Both the position numbers and the translations under genes were made by a program. A stretch of 64,000 nucleotides of DNA from Lacrimispora algidixylanolytica (GTDB lineage Bacteria; Bacillota; Clostridia; Lachnospirales; Lachnospiraceae): positions 594,906 through 658,905 of the forward strand of contig NZ_MCIA01000001.1 in NCBI RefSeq assembly GCF_003609635.1. Reading direction: 5' to 3'. Of the stretch, positions 18,306 to 25,081 are shown piece after piece. Under the pieces are notes generated by a model. It ran no database searches and was not told the DNA's origin. It was given only the letters and a program-made list of their open reading frames with translations. Position 1 is the stretch's first letter, and every line of letters starts with the position of its first letter.

Positions 18306-18968
18306 CTTTTTAGCTAATTCATAACACCTTGTTAATGCAGGTTATTGTTTGCACATTTAAAACAACTTAGTCGATTAAAAATCGTGTTTTATTATCACTA
18401 TTTTTAAGTTAAATGTAATAAAAAAGTAAAGTTGCATTTTTACGATTCAATTTTCTAGGATTTATGACGATTTTTTCTTTTAATTTTTATGAATAATGAC
18501 CATTTTTTTTTATCATCTCAAATTTTAACCGTCATTAAGCACGAACGAACCTATAATGCAGCCGTAAATGCTAGAAAAATAAGATACGTTTCCTGGGGAT
18601 ATTGTCCATTTCAATAACAAATCCCACAAATGCTCCCTGTGAAAATAAGTCAGTTTTTTCAGTTTTTCTTCATATTAAATGTAACATTTTAATAATACTG
18701 GAAAATTAATGTAATCTTAAACTGGCCTTACGGTTTATAAATATTTGCATTAGAGCAAAAAACTATGGGAGCACATCATAATAATACGTATTTTATAAAC
18801 CAACTTTCACGTTTTATCTTTCCCGTAAATTATGAATGCTCCCTAGATTTAAAACGAACACAAATAGACACAGGAGAATTACATATTCTTTACGCTATTA
18901 TGCTTGTTATTTCCCGTTTTATTCGATAACATAATCTTACTGACTGACTTGCCACAAGGAGCGTTCTT
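18306..18968. other. AT-rich intergenic region
   Basis: A 660-bp stretch between the divergent atp operon and the EAL gene. I found no convincing ORF, RNA gene or hairpin. It should hold the promoter of the EAL gene; TTGTTA (18905) and TAACAT (18928) with 17-nt spacing are a weak candidate. Confidence 0.4.
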
Positions 18969-20708
18969 ATGAAAGATAAATACCGTTTGTTAGATCAAAT
19001 TATAGAAGGTCATTTTATTACTCCAGTCTTTCAACCTATCGCTTCCTTAAAAGATGGCAGAACTTACGGCTATGAAGCGTTAAGCAGGATCTCAAATCCT
19101 TCTTTATCTATGAATATTGAGGAGATGTTCCAGATTGCAGACGAGTGTAATAAATCCTGGGCGCTTGAAACATTATGCCGGACAAAAGCCCTGGAACATT
19201 TGGAATGTTTGGGAATGGACAAGAAATTGTTTCTTAATGTAAACGCCAATATCATCTATGATAAAAAATTTCAAGAAGGCTTCACAAAACAAAAACTTAA
19301 GGAAGACGGCATTGACTCAGACAATATCATCTTTGAGATAACAGAACGTGTTGCTGTTACTGATGGTGAAGCTTTTCTAGGTTCCATCAACCATTATAAA
19401 AATCAAAAATACGGGATTGCTATTGATGATGTTGGCTCTTGTTATTCCGGACTTAATATCATCGCTTCGGTTAAGCCAAATCTCATTAAGCTTTCCACAG
19501 AGTTGGTTCGAGATATTGATAAAAGTGAAACAAAGCAGCTATTATGCCAGGCAATGGTGGATTTCTCTAAAAGAGCGGGAACCTTATTAATTGCAGAAGG
19601 AATTGAAACAGAAGAAGAATTGAAAACACTGATTCGATTAAGAGTCGATTTAGGACAAGGCTTTTTCCTAGGCTTTCCTGAGAAAACATTTAAGGAGTTA
19701 CCTCAAGATAAAATAGAACTGATTAAAAAACATCATGGAAGAAATCATAACTTATTTAACCAAAATTCTATCTATCCGGTGATTGGACTCCTATCAAAAC
19801 CAGGATACACCTTTTCTCCAAATGAACGGGCAGAAGTTATATATGAAACGATACACTTTAGCCCCTCCATTACAGAGTTTACAATCGTAGAAAATGAAAC
19901 AGCAATTGGCTTTATGACAAAAAATGCATTAAGCGAAGCATTTGGTGGCAGATATGGATTCAGTCTTAATTCAAAAAAACGCATCAGCCAGTTGGCCATG
20001 GCGGATTTCTTAAGAGTGGATTACTATATGCCTGCTGATCATGTATCAAGCCTTGCCATGCGAAGGACCTTTGAGCAGTTATACAGTCCTATTGTGGTTG
20101 AGAAAGAAGGAAACTATTGGGGAATCGTGACTATTAAAGATCTACTTGAGGCATGCACCAAAGCAGAGGTGGATACTGCCATGCATTCCAATCCTTTAAC
20201 CAGGTTACCTGGGAATTTAATCATAGAACAGGAGATATTAAGCCGGGTCTTTGAAGAAGAACCTTACTGCATTACATACTATGACATTGATAACTTTAAG
20301 GCATACAACGATGTTTATGGATTTAAGAATGGAGACATGATGTTGGCGCTGGTTGCCGATACCTTAAAAAACTGCGCCATTAACCAGGAATTTATCGGGC
20401 ACATTGGAGGAGATGACTTTATTGTAATTTTCGATACTCATGATGCAAAAGATTACTGCCAAAATGTCATAGATCAGTTTTCAAGCAAAGTCACATTGTT
20501 ATATCATGAGGAAGATATCACAAAAGGGTATATAACATCAAAAAACCGGCATGGAGTTACAGAAAACTTCCCCATTGCCAGCCTCTCCATCGCAGGTATT
20601 TCAAATAAGAACATACATTATGAAACGATTGATTCATTTTCCAAAGAGATCGCCTACCTTAAAAAAAAGTGCAAACGCCAATCTGGAAATTACTTTGAAA
20701 TCATTTAG
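18969..20708 (+). CDS. EAL-CBS-GGDEF cyclic-di-GMP signalling protein
   Basis: A 579-aa cytosolic protein. The N-terminal EAL phosphodiesterase domain (about 1-245) has Glu36-Ala-Leu38 in YEALSR, metal ligands in FEITERVA, and DDVGSCYSG, and ends in DLGQGFFLG. Residues about 270-400 resemble a CBS pair. The C-terminal GGDEF domain (about 410-579) has LPGN and the altered active site GGDDF, where the fourth residue is Asp instead of Glu. The phosphodiesterase half looks competent, and the cyclase half may be weak or regulatory. AAGGAG precedes the ATG. Confidence 0.88.
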   Translation: MKDKYRLLDQIIEGHFITPVFQPIASLKDGRTYGYEALSRISNPSLSMNIEEMFQIADECNKSWALETLCRTKALEHLECLGMDKKLFLNVNANIIYDKKFQEGFTKQKLKEDGIDSDNIIFEITERVAVTDGEAFLGSINHYKNQKYGIAIDDVGSCYSGLNIIASVKPNLIKLSTELVRDIDKSETKQLLCQAMVDFSKRAGTLLIAEGIETEEELKTLIRLRVDLGQGFFLGFPEKTFKELPQDKIELIKKHHGRNHNLFNQNSIYPVIGLLSKPGYTFSPNERAEVIYETIHFSPSITEFTIVENETAIGFMTKNALSEAFGGRYGFSLNSKKRISQLAMADFLRVDYYMPADHVSSLAMRRTFEQLYSPIVVEKEGNYWGIVTIKDLLEACTKAEVDTAMHSNPLTRLPGNLIIEQEILSRVFEEEPYCITYYDIDNFKAYNDVYGFKNGDMMLALVADTLKNCAINQEFIGHIGGDDFIVIFDTHDAKDYCQNVIDQFSSKVTLLYHEEDITKGYITSKNRHGVTENFPIASLSIAGISNKNIHYETIDSFSKEIAYLKKKCKRQSGNYFEII

Positions 20709-20737
20709 CCCGTGTTTCCTTGTGAATTATATTTTTG

Positions 20738-20785
20738 CACAAAGGAAAAGCACCGACCTCGCAGCTCTCTGTCTGCAAAACCAGT
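20738..20785 (+). repeat. Left 48-bp direct repeat of the element
   Basis: Begins CACAAAGGAAAAGCACCGAC and ends TCTGCAAAACCAGT. It differs from the right copy only at 20759 (T against C). It contains the 4-bp inverted pair GCAG/CTGC. It lies 30 bp after the EAL gene. Confidence 0.85.
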
Positions 20786-20795
20786 TATCCAGCAG

Positions 20796-20825
20796 TTGAC
20801 ATATACACAATATATGGTGTAATAT
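20796..20825 (+). promoter_or_regulatory. Promoter of the antitoxin RNA
   Basis: TTGACA (20796-20801), 18-nt spacer, TAATAT (20820-20825). Transcription would start near 20832 and run into the hairpin at 20867-20899. Confidence 0.75.
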
Positions 20826-20833
20826 AAAGATAG

Positions 20834-20861
20834 CTAAAAAACTTAATATTGCGTGTTACAC
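20834..20861 (+). repeat. Direct repeats DRa/DRb, antitoxin copy
   Basis: CTAAAAAACTTAATAT (20834-20849) recurs exactly at 20978-20993. TGCGTGTTACAC (20850-20861) recurs with one mismatch at 20998-21009. In the second copy the two parts are 4 nt apart. They give the antitoxin RNA two blocks of complementarity to the 5' part of the toxin mRNA. Confidence 0.85.
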
Positions 20862-20866
20862 AAAGC

Positions 20867-20903
20867 GAAACCCTAGGAAGTGCGAATTCCTAGGGTTTCT
20901 TTT
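20867..20903. terminator. Shared terminator of the toxin and antitoxin transcripts
   Basis: A 13-bp perfect stem (20867-20879/20887-20899) with a 7-nt loop, followed by TTTT on the plus strand. It stops the antitoxin RNA. The toxin mRNA arrives from the other side and ends in the same hairpin, so the two RNAs carry complementary terminator loops. Confidence 0.88.
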
Positions 20904-20906
20904 AGG

Positions 20907-21002
20907 TTAGTTGTCCTTCTTGTTTCGATCTAACCATTTACGTATGTAGTAGCTAACTACAGCCGCCATAATCGAAACTAAAAAACTTAATATATAATGC
21001 AT
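20907..21002 (-). CDS. Small hydrophobic toxin, Fst/holin-like (31 aa)
   Basis: ATG at 21002, preceded by AAAGGGGGTGT, encodes 31 residues: a hydrophobic helix (MHYILSFLVSIMAAVV) then a charged tail (RKWLDRNKKDN). This matches the size and layout of type I toxins of Firmicutes (Fst and related holin-like peptides), which insert in the cell membrane. The start codon region lies within the sequence repeated in the convergent antitoxin RNA. It ends 3 nt before the shared terminator T-run. Toxicity is inferred from this layout. Confidence 0.75.
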   Translation of the reverse strand: MHYILSFLVSIMAAVVSYYIRKWLDRNKKDN

Positions 21003-21158
21003 GTTACACCCCCTTTCCGTTGCACGGTATAGGGTGGACAACAATAACATTATCCTTCCTTTTTTGTACAATTTTTTATTGTATCTGAGTGAAATTACAG
21101 ATCGGCACAGCTCCGAATCTCCTGTAGGTAAATTTGAGATACTAGAAAGGAGTTTATC

Positions 21159-21227
21159 ATGAAACCTTTAAAAAGGCTTTTCGCTCTTACTCTTGGGGTC
21201 TTTATGTTTACGGTGACACCATTTTAA
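21159..21227 (+). pseudogene. Orphan signal-peptide start fused in front of the integrase frame
   Basis: ATG at 21159 with AGAAAGGAG encodes 22 residues, Lys-rich then hydrophobic (MKPLKRLFALTLGVFMFTV), like the beginning of a secreted protein, and stops at TAA 21225-21227. The reading frame directly after the stop is that of the recombinase. It therefore looks like the 5' end of an unrelated gene joined to the body of the recombinase gene by a deletion. It might still be translated as a small hydrophobic peptide. Confidence 0.5.
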
Positions 21228-21347
21228 GATTATATCAAGTATCTTAGATTTAAGCCAAAATTTGAGAATCACCCATTTAAGATCGGAGAAGCAAAGAAAG
21301 GAAATTTAAAAAATTCTACCATAAGAATCTATGCCAGGGCTGTTAAA

Positions 21348-22007
21348 GTGTTCGTCAACTATATTCGTGATGACTTGGACTGTGAAATTAAATTTAAAAG
21401 GCCCCGGCTCCCAACCAACGATACTAGGATACAACTCCCTTTGTACATTCATGAGGTTCAGGCTCTTGATCAGGTATTCTTAAACTCAACTGAAATGGGA
21501 CTTAGAAATTTATGCATTATTCATCTTATGCTTGATGGTGGTTTAAGAAGTGAGGAAGTCATTGGTTTAAAGGTAAAGGATATTTGCTTTGACAAAGATT
21601 ACATATTAATAGAGGATTCAAAGAATCACAAGTCCCGTATTGTACCCCTAGCCTGGAATCTACGAATATATATACGCAGTTATCTTGATTATCGTGATGC
21701 TAGACCTATGAATGCATTGATTCTTAAAACAAACGGATCGGATGCTATTAACTATAATGTATTGAAACAGCTCTTTTTCAGAATAAGAAAATGGACAGGT
21801 GTAGAAAGGCTGCATCCGCATTTATTAAGACATACGTTTGCAGTCTCCTATCTGGTCGGCGGCGGTAACCTGGAATTTCTTCGTGATATGCTGGGTCATA
21901 GTGATTACACTACTACTAGGGATTATGTAAAAATGGCAAACCAGTACCGTATGATGGATGCAGATGTGTATAAGCTGGATGATATTTTCTTCCGTCAGAT
22001 AAAATAA
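21348..22007 (+). CDS. Tyrosine recombinase/integrase, 5' end decayed
   Basis: The frame codes for a phage-type integrase. The catalytic set is present: Arg in DGGLRSEEV, Lys in the DSKNHKSR hairpin, His-x-x-Arg in HPHLLRHTF, His in LGHSD and the nucleophile Tyr in TTRDYVKMA. The open frame extends upstream to 21228, with similar core-binding character (NSTIRIYARAVKVF), but has no ATG; the GTG at 21348 has only a weak AGGG site. An N-terminal truncation by fusion to a signal-peptide start is likely. It could still be made at low level. It probably mediated the insertion next to tRNA-Lys. Confidence 0.75.
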   Translation: MFVNYIRDDLDCEIKFKRPRLPTNDTRIQLPLYIHEVQALDQVFLNSTEMGLRNLCIIHLMLDGGLRSEEVIGLKVKDICFDKDYILIEDSKNHKSRIVPLAWNLRIYIRSYLDYRDARPMNALILKTNGSDAINYNVLKQLFFRIRKWTGVERLHPHLLRHTFAVSYLVGGGNLEFLRDMLGHSDYTTTRDYVKMANQYRMMDADVYKLDDIFFRQIK

Positions 22008-22009
22008 AA

Positions 22010-22079
22010 GTATCTCAATCAATCTTCCCGAACGGCCGGAGCTTCTCTGGCCAGGAACTTGATTGAGATACACTTTTTT
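22010..22079 (+). terminator. Large hairpin after the integrase
   Basis: A perfect 13-bp outer stem GTATCTCAATCAA/TTGATTGAGATAC (22010-22022, 22059-22071) holds an inner GGCC...GGCC stem and is followed by TTTTTT (22074-22079). Confidence 0.8.
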
Positions 22080-22225
22080 ACTTGTAAAATTTTCCATTTA
22101 TAATATAATTAGAACAAAATATTAAACGTTACATTATGAGCTTTATATAATAGCAATAATTGGCATTTAGTATGCCTTCTAAAATGTAACTATTATAATA
22201 AAAATCTAATTGATGGGGAAACAGT

Positions 22226-23542
22226 ATGGAAAAGATGAAAGCGCTAAAACAGCTACTTGATGAGAATAATATTAACAATCAATTTGAAGAAGTTTCATTT
22301 GAAGACGAAACACTAACATATCTATATTTCCAATTTCCAGTTGCAAGGGAATACGAGGAAATTCGCATTAGAGAAAATGATCCCAATATTGATAGCCTTT
22401 TAAACAGTAGTTTGTTTAACTACAGAGGAATAATTAATTATGAATCAATTTGGTCAGCTGAGTCCAACTGTATTGAATGTGGAATTATTTCTCCGGGTAT
22501 TATATTACCAAGTCGTTATCTTTTTTCACGGCTTTACAAGGCGTTTAGTATTGACCAACCTCAGAATAGCGATGGCGACTTTGATGATCCCGAACCTCAA
22601 AGTGTGATGCTATATTCAGATGAAAAAAGGAAGGTATCTCTGGGATACTCTAGCAAAGAATTTGCATTATTAAGTGCGTATAAAGAAGGACGACGGATAG
22701 ATATTAATGAAAATAAAACGCGATTTGAAATAACCTTACTAATAGAAAATATAAATACACCAATTAAAACCCAAGACGAAGCCAAATCTCTGCTAGAGAA
22801 AGTTTCATACACATTATTTTTCCAGTTGAGTCTTCTATATAATATTGACATTGTTTTGAGACCAAGGAAAAAACCAAGACGTGAGAGAAACAGAATAGTA
22901 CGAGAGCGAACTGGTATACCCGCAGAACGTAAAGATTTAAAGCTGGAATACGAGTACGACGAAATACCAATGTCCTTGTATTGGTTTGCCCAGAGCAATA
23001 AAAATTCTCCGTTTTTTATGTATTTTGCATTGTATCAAGTACTTGAATTCTATTTTCCAATCTATTCAACATTACTTGAGAAAACAATAATTCAGAACCT
23101 GATAAAAGATCCATGTTTTAATATAAATAAGGATTCCGATGTTGTAAAGTTACTGAATATAATTAAGAAATATAGTACTGGAAGCTTGGGAGATGAAAGA
23201 GAGCAGCTTAACACAACCTTACGAAGTATTTTAAGGGCAGAGGATGTCATTAATTACATCAAAGAAAATAGTCACTTGGAAACTTATTACTCAGCTAAGG
23301 AGTCAGATAAAATATCTGAGAAAAAAATAAGGTTAACTGATAATGCTGGAATATTAAATGATATAGCAATGCGAATATACGACATTCGGTGCAGTATTGT
23401 CCATAATAAAGCATCAGAAAGTAGCCGTAAGATTTTGCCACTGACTAAAGATAATGAATATCTTGCAAATGACGTGCAGCTACTGGAGTTTATAACAAGA
23501 AAGGCTATTATTGCTAATAGTCGACCTTTTTCTAACATATAA
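22226..23542 (+). CDS. HEPN-motif protein, candidate defence RNase (438 aa)
   Basis: I do not recognise the full-length family. The C-terminal helical region contains Arg388-Cys-Ser-Ile-Val-His393, an RxxxxH motif within RIYDIRCSIVHNKA, the hallmark of HEPN ribonucleases used in abortive infection and toxin systems (for example ApeA-like proteins). The N-terminal 220 residues are mixed and look like a separate sensor domain; a very basic stretch (RPRKKPRRERNR, about 212-223) links to the helical half. No membrane segment. No antitoxin gene follows, so it would be a single-gene system. AT content is clearly higher than in the flanking genes, and it lies in the tRNA-Lys insertion, both signs of transfer. 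Start ATG is weakly supported (GGGGAAAC). Confidence 0.6.
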   Translation: MEKMKALKQLLDENNINNQFEEVSFEDETLTYLYFQFPVAREYEEIRIRENDPNIDSLLNSSLFNYRGIINYESIWSAESNCIECGIISPGIILPSRYLFSRLYKAFSIDQPQNSDGDFDDPEPQSVMLYSDEKRKVSLGYSSKEFALLSAYKEGRRIDINENKTRFEITLLIENINTPIKTQDEAKSLLEKVSYTLFFQLSLLYNIDIVLRPRKKPRRERNRIVRERTGIPAERKDLKLEYEYDEIPMSLYWFAQSNKNSPFFMYFALYQVLEFYFPIYSTLLEKTIIQNLIKDPCFNINKDSDVVKLLNIIKKYSTGSLGDEREQLNTTLRSILRAEDVINYIKENSHLETYYSAKESDKISEKKIRLTDNAGILNDIAMRIYDIRCSIVHNKASESSRKILPLTKDNEYLANDVQLLEFITRKAIIANSRPFSNI

Positions 23543-23642
23543 AGTACGATACAAAGGAATCTATTTAGGAACACGATTGGCTAATAAATGCTAAGAGTAT
23601 CGAATTTACCATTATGTTTATAATAAGGTGATAATATAAAGC

Positions 23643-23699
23643 AAAAATAAGTACTGTCCCCGACGCTCTTAACAGCCGTCAAAGACAGTACTTATTTTT
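23643..23699 (+). terminator. Long inverted repeat after the HEPN gene
   Basis: A 16-bp perfect inverted repeat (23643-23658/23684-23699) with a 25-nt loop; the right arm ends in ATTTTT. Works as a rho-independent terminator on either strand. Confidence 0.7.
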
Positions 23700-23748
23700 A
23701 CCCTTAAAGACTTCCCAAAGGACAAATAGATTCCCGCTGATATTTCTA

Positions 23749-23796
23749 CACAAAGGAAAAGCACCGACCCCGCAGCTCTCTGTCTGCAAAACCAGT
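23749..23796 (+). repeat. Right 48-bp direct repeat of the element
   Basis: Same sequence as 20738-20785 with C at 23770. Directly downstream of the tRNA-Lys 3' end on the tRNA strand. Confidence 0.85.
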
Positions 23797-23806
23797 ACTT
23801 TTTTAG

Positions 23807-23879
23807 TGCGCCTTCGGGGGCTCGAACCCCGGACAAATAGATTAAGAGTCTACTGCTCTACCAACTGAGCTAAAGGCGC
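23807..23879 (-). tRNA. tRNA-Lys (anticodon CTT)
   Basis: A 73-nt cloverleaf on the minus strand. Acceptor GCGCCTT/AAGGCGC, D arm AGCTCAGTTGGTAGAGC, anticodon loop CTCTTAA with anticodon CTT, T arm CGGGG-TTCGAGC-CCCCG, discriminator A at 23807. CCA is not encoded. It reads Lys codon AAG and borders the inserted element. Confidence 0.95.
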
Positions 23880-23989
23880 GTATCTTTTGTTTTTTGTTGT
23901 GCGCTTGTCTCAAGCACGTGTGTAATTATATAACCGTCTTCAACAAAAGTCAACACCTTTTTTACAATTATTTTACTATTATTTATAAT

Positions 23990-24142
23990 TTATTTATTTT
24001 TCTTATTTTTACCTGAATTTCCACCTAGTGTTTTGTTCACATCGACAAAAGATTTGTTAAATGTAAGGAGCTTCTTATTTAAGTCAGTTTTATCACTGGT
24101 TGCCTGAAGTAGCTTATTTGTAACCTTGTCTTTCATTCCCAT
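23990..24142 (-). CDS. Possible small basic protein (50 aa)
   Basis: An open frame from ATG 24142 (or ATG 24148) to TAA 23990, rich in Lys and Asn, starting MGMKDKVTNKLLQ and ending GKNKKNK. There is no strong ribosome site, which lowers confidence, but amino-acid use is protein-like and it fills the gap between tRNA-Lys and trmB. No family is recognised. Confidence 0.35.
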   Translation of the reverse strand: MGMKDKVTNKLLQATSDKTDLNKKLLTFNKSFVDVNKTLGGNSGKNKKNK

Positions 24143-24184
24143 AATCATGCACCATGATCTTCTTTTTTCTATATTATATGCAAA

Positions 24185-24217
24185 ACCGGTGCCAAAGTCA
24201 TAACATTAGGCACCGGT
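24185..24217 (-). terminator. Terminator after trmB
   Basis: Perfect 9-bp stem ACCGGTGCC/GGCACCGGT (24185-24193, 24209-24217) followed on the minus strand by TTTTG. Confidence 0.8.
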
Positions 24218-24228
24218 ATCAAAAGATT

Positions 24229-24867
24229 TTATTTTCTTCCTGCAATGAGTTTGAATATAGGATTTCCTTTTAAAGAGAATTTTTCTTCATATTCTGTCAT
24301 TACATTTCCTTCACCCATCTCGCTGTGATGAAGGTCAAAGGTAGATTCTTTAATCTCCCACACATCTCCCGGAATGGCTTCTAACGAATATTCAAATAAT
24401 CCTTTATTGTCTGTTTTAAATTCAACGACTCCATCAGGTTTTAATATTTTGTCATAGACTTCCATAAACTCCTCTGATGTAAGTCTGCGTTTTGTATGTC
24501 TGTCCTTTGGCCATGGATCGGAAAAATTCAAGTAGATCTTCTGCACTTCTCCCTGATTAAATATCTCAGAAAGGTTTTTGGCATCCACACACATGAAAAC
24601 AATATTATTAAGTTCCATTTCGGCTCTTTTTTGAAGTCCTCTTAAGAGAACGCTTGGGTACCGTTCAATCCCTACATAATTAATATCCGGATGAAGGGAT
24701 GCAAGCTCCATAATAAACCTGCCTTTCCCCATACCTACTTCTATTTCAATGGGCCTCTCATTTCCAAAGACTTCGTTCCACCGGCCCTTTTTTTCCTCCG
24801 GGTTCTGAACCACATATGGACTGGCTTCGATTTCTTGTTCCGAGCCTGGTATGTGACGTAACCTCAT
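24229..24867 (-). CDS. trmB: tRNA (guanine-N7-)-methyltransferase
   Basis: A 212-aa class I methyltransferase that makes m7G46 in tRNA. The SAM-binding loop EIEVGMGKGRF is near residues 41-51, and the family signature FSDPWPKDRHTKRRL follows around residues 114-128. GGAGGAAT lies 8 nt before the ATG. Length is normal. Single gene, ended by its own hairpin. Confidence 0.95.
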   Translation of the reverse strand: MRLRHIPGSEQEIEASPYVVQNPEEKKGRWNEVFGNERPIEIEVGMGKGRFIMELASLHPDINYVGIERYPSVLLRGLQKRAEMELNNIVFMCVDAKNLSEIFNQGEVQKIYLNFSDPWPKDRHTKRRLTSEEFMEVYDKILKPDGVVEFKTDNKGLFEYSLEAIPGDVWEIKESTFDLHHSEMGEGNVMTEYEEKFSLKGNPIFKLIAGRK

Positions 24868-25081
24868 ATTATAATTCCTCCAAATAATTTCATCGTATTC
24901 TTTCTGTTCCTTCTATTATAGCAGGTAGATTGTATCATATCATTAGGGACAGACGCAAGATACGGGAATAAATTCACAAAAAGAAAACAAATCGTAAATA
25001 AATAAGAGGTGCGCAATCTCTGAGAATCAGGTATAATACCTATATAATAGAATAAATCCGTTTTTGCAAAGGAGGAAATAT

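Larger units (their letters stand above)
20832..20903 (+). ncRNA. Probable antitoxin RNA (RNA II-like) of a type I toxin-antitoxin locus
   Basis: A promoter followed about 72 nt later by a strong terminator and no ORF defines a small RNA. Its first half carries a 16-nt stretch (20834-20849) and a 12-nt stretch (20850-20861) that are repeated at 20978-20993 and 20998-21009. As the toxin mRNA is read from the opposite strand, these stretches are antisense to the toxin start codon region and ribosome-site side. Convergent transcription toward a shared hairpin with two direct repeats is the arrangement of the par locus of plasmid pAD1 (fst/RNA II). Confidence 0.7.
20738..23796. mobile_element. 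3-kb integrative element or remnant next to tRNA-Lys
   Basis: The region is bounded by two 48-bp direct repeats with one mismatch (20738-20785, 23749-23796). One repeat plus the interior is 3,011 bp. The right repeat ends 10 bp from the 3' end of tRNA-Lys. Inside lie a type I toxin-antitoxin locus, a tyrosine recombinase frame without a proper start, and a HEPN-motif gene. Repeats, a tRNA border and a recombinase together are the usual signs of site-specific integration. The decayed recombinase suggests it no longer moves by itself. That the repeats are true att sites is an inference. Confidence 0.65.

Noticed and set aside
23749-23796. Insertion sequence or transposon end
   Set aside because: The repeats are direct, not inverted, no transposase is present and no short target duplication is seen; a recombinase att-type duplication fits better.
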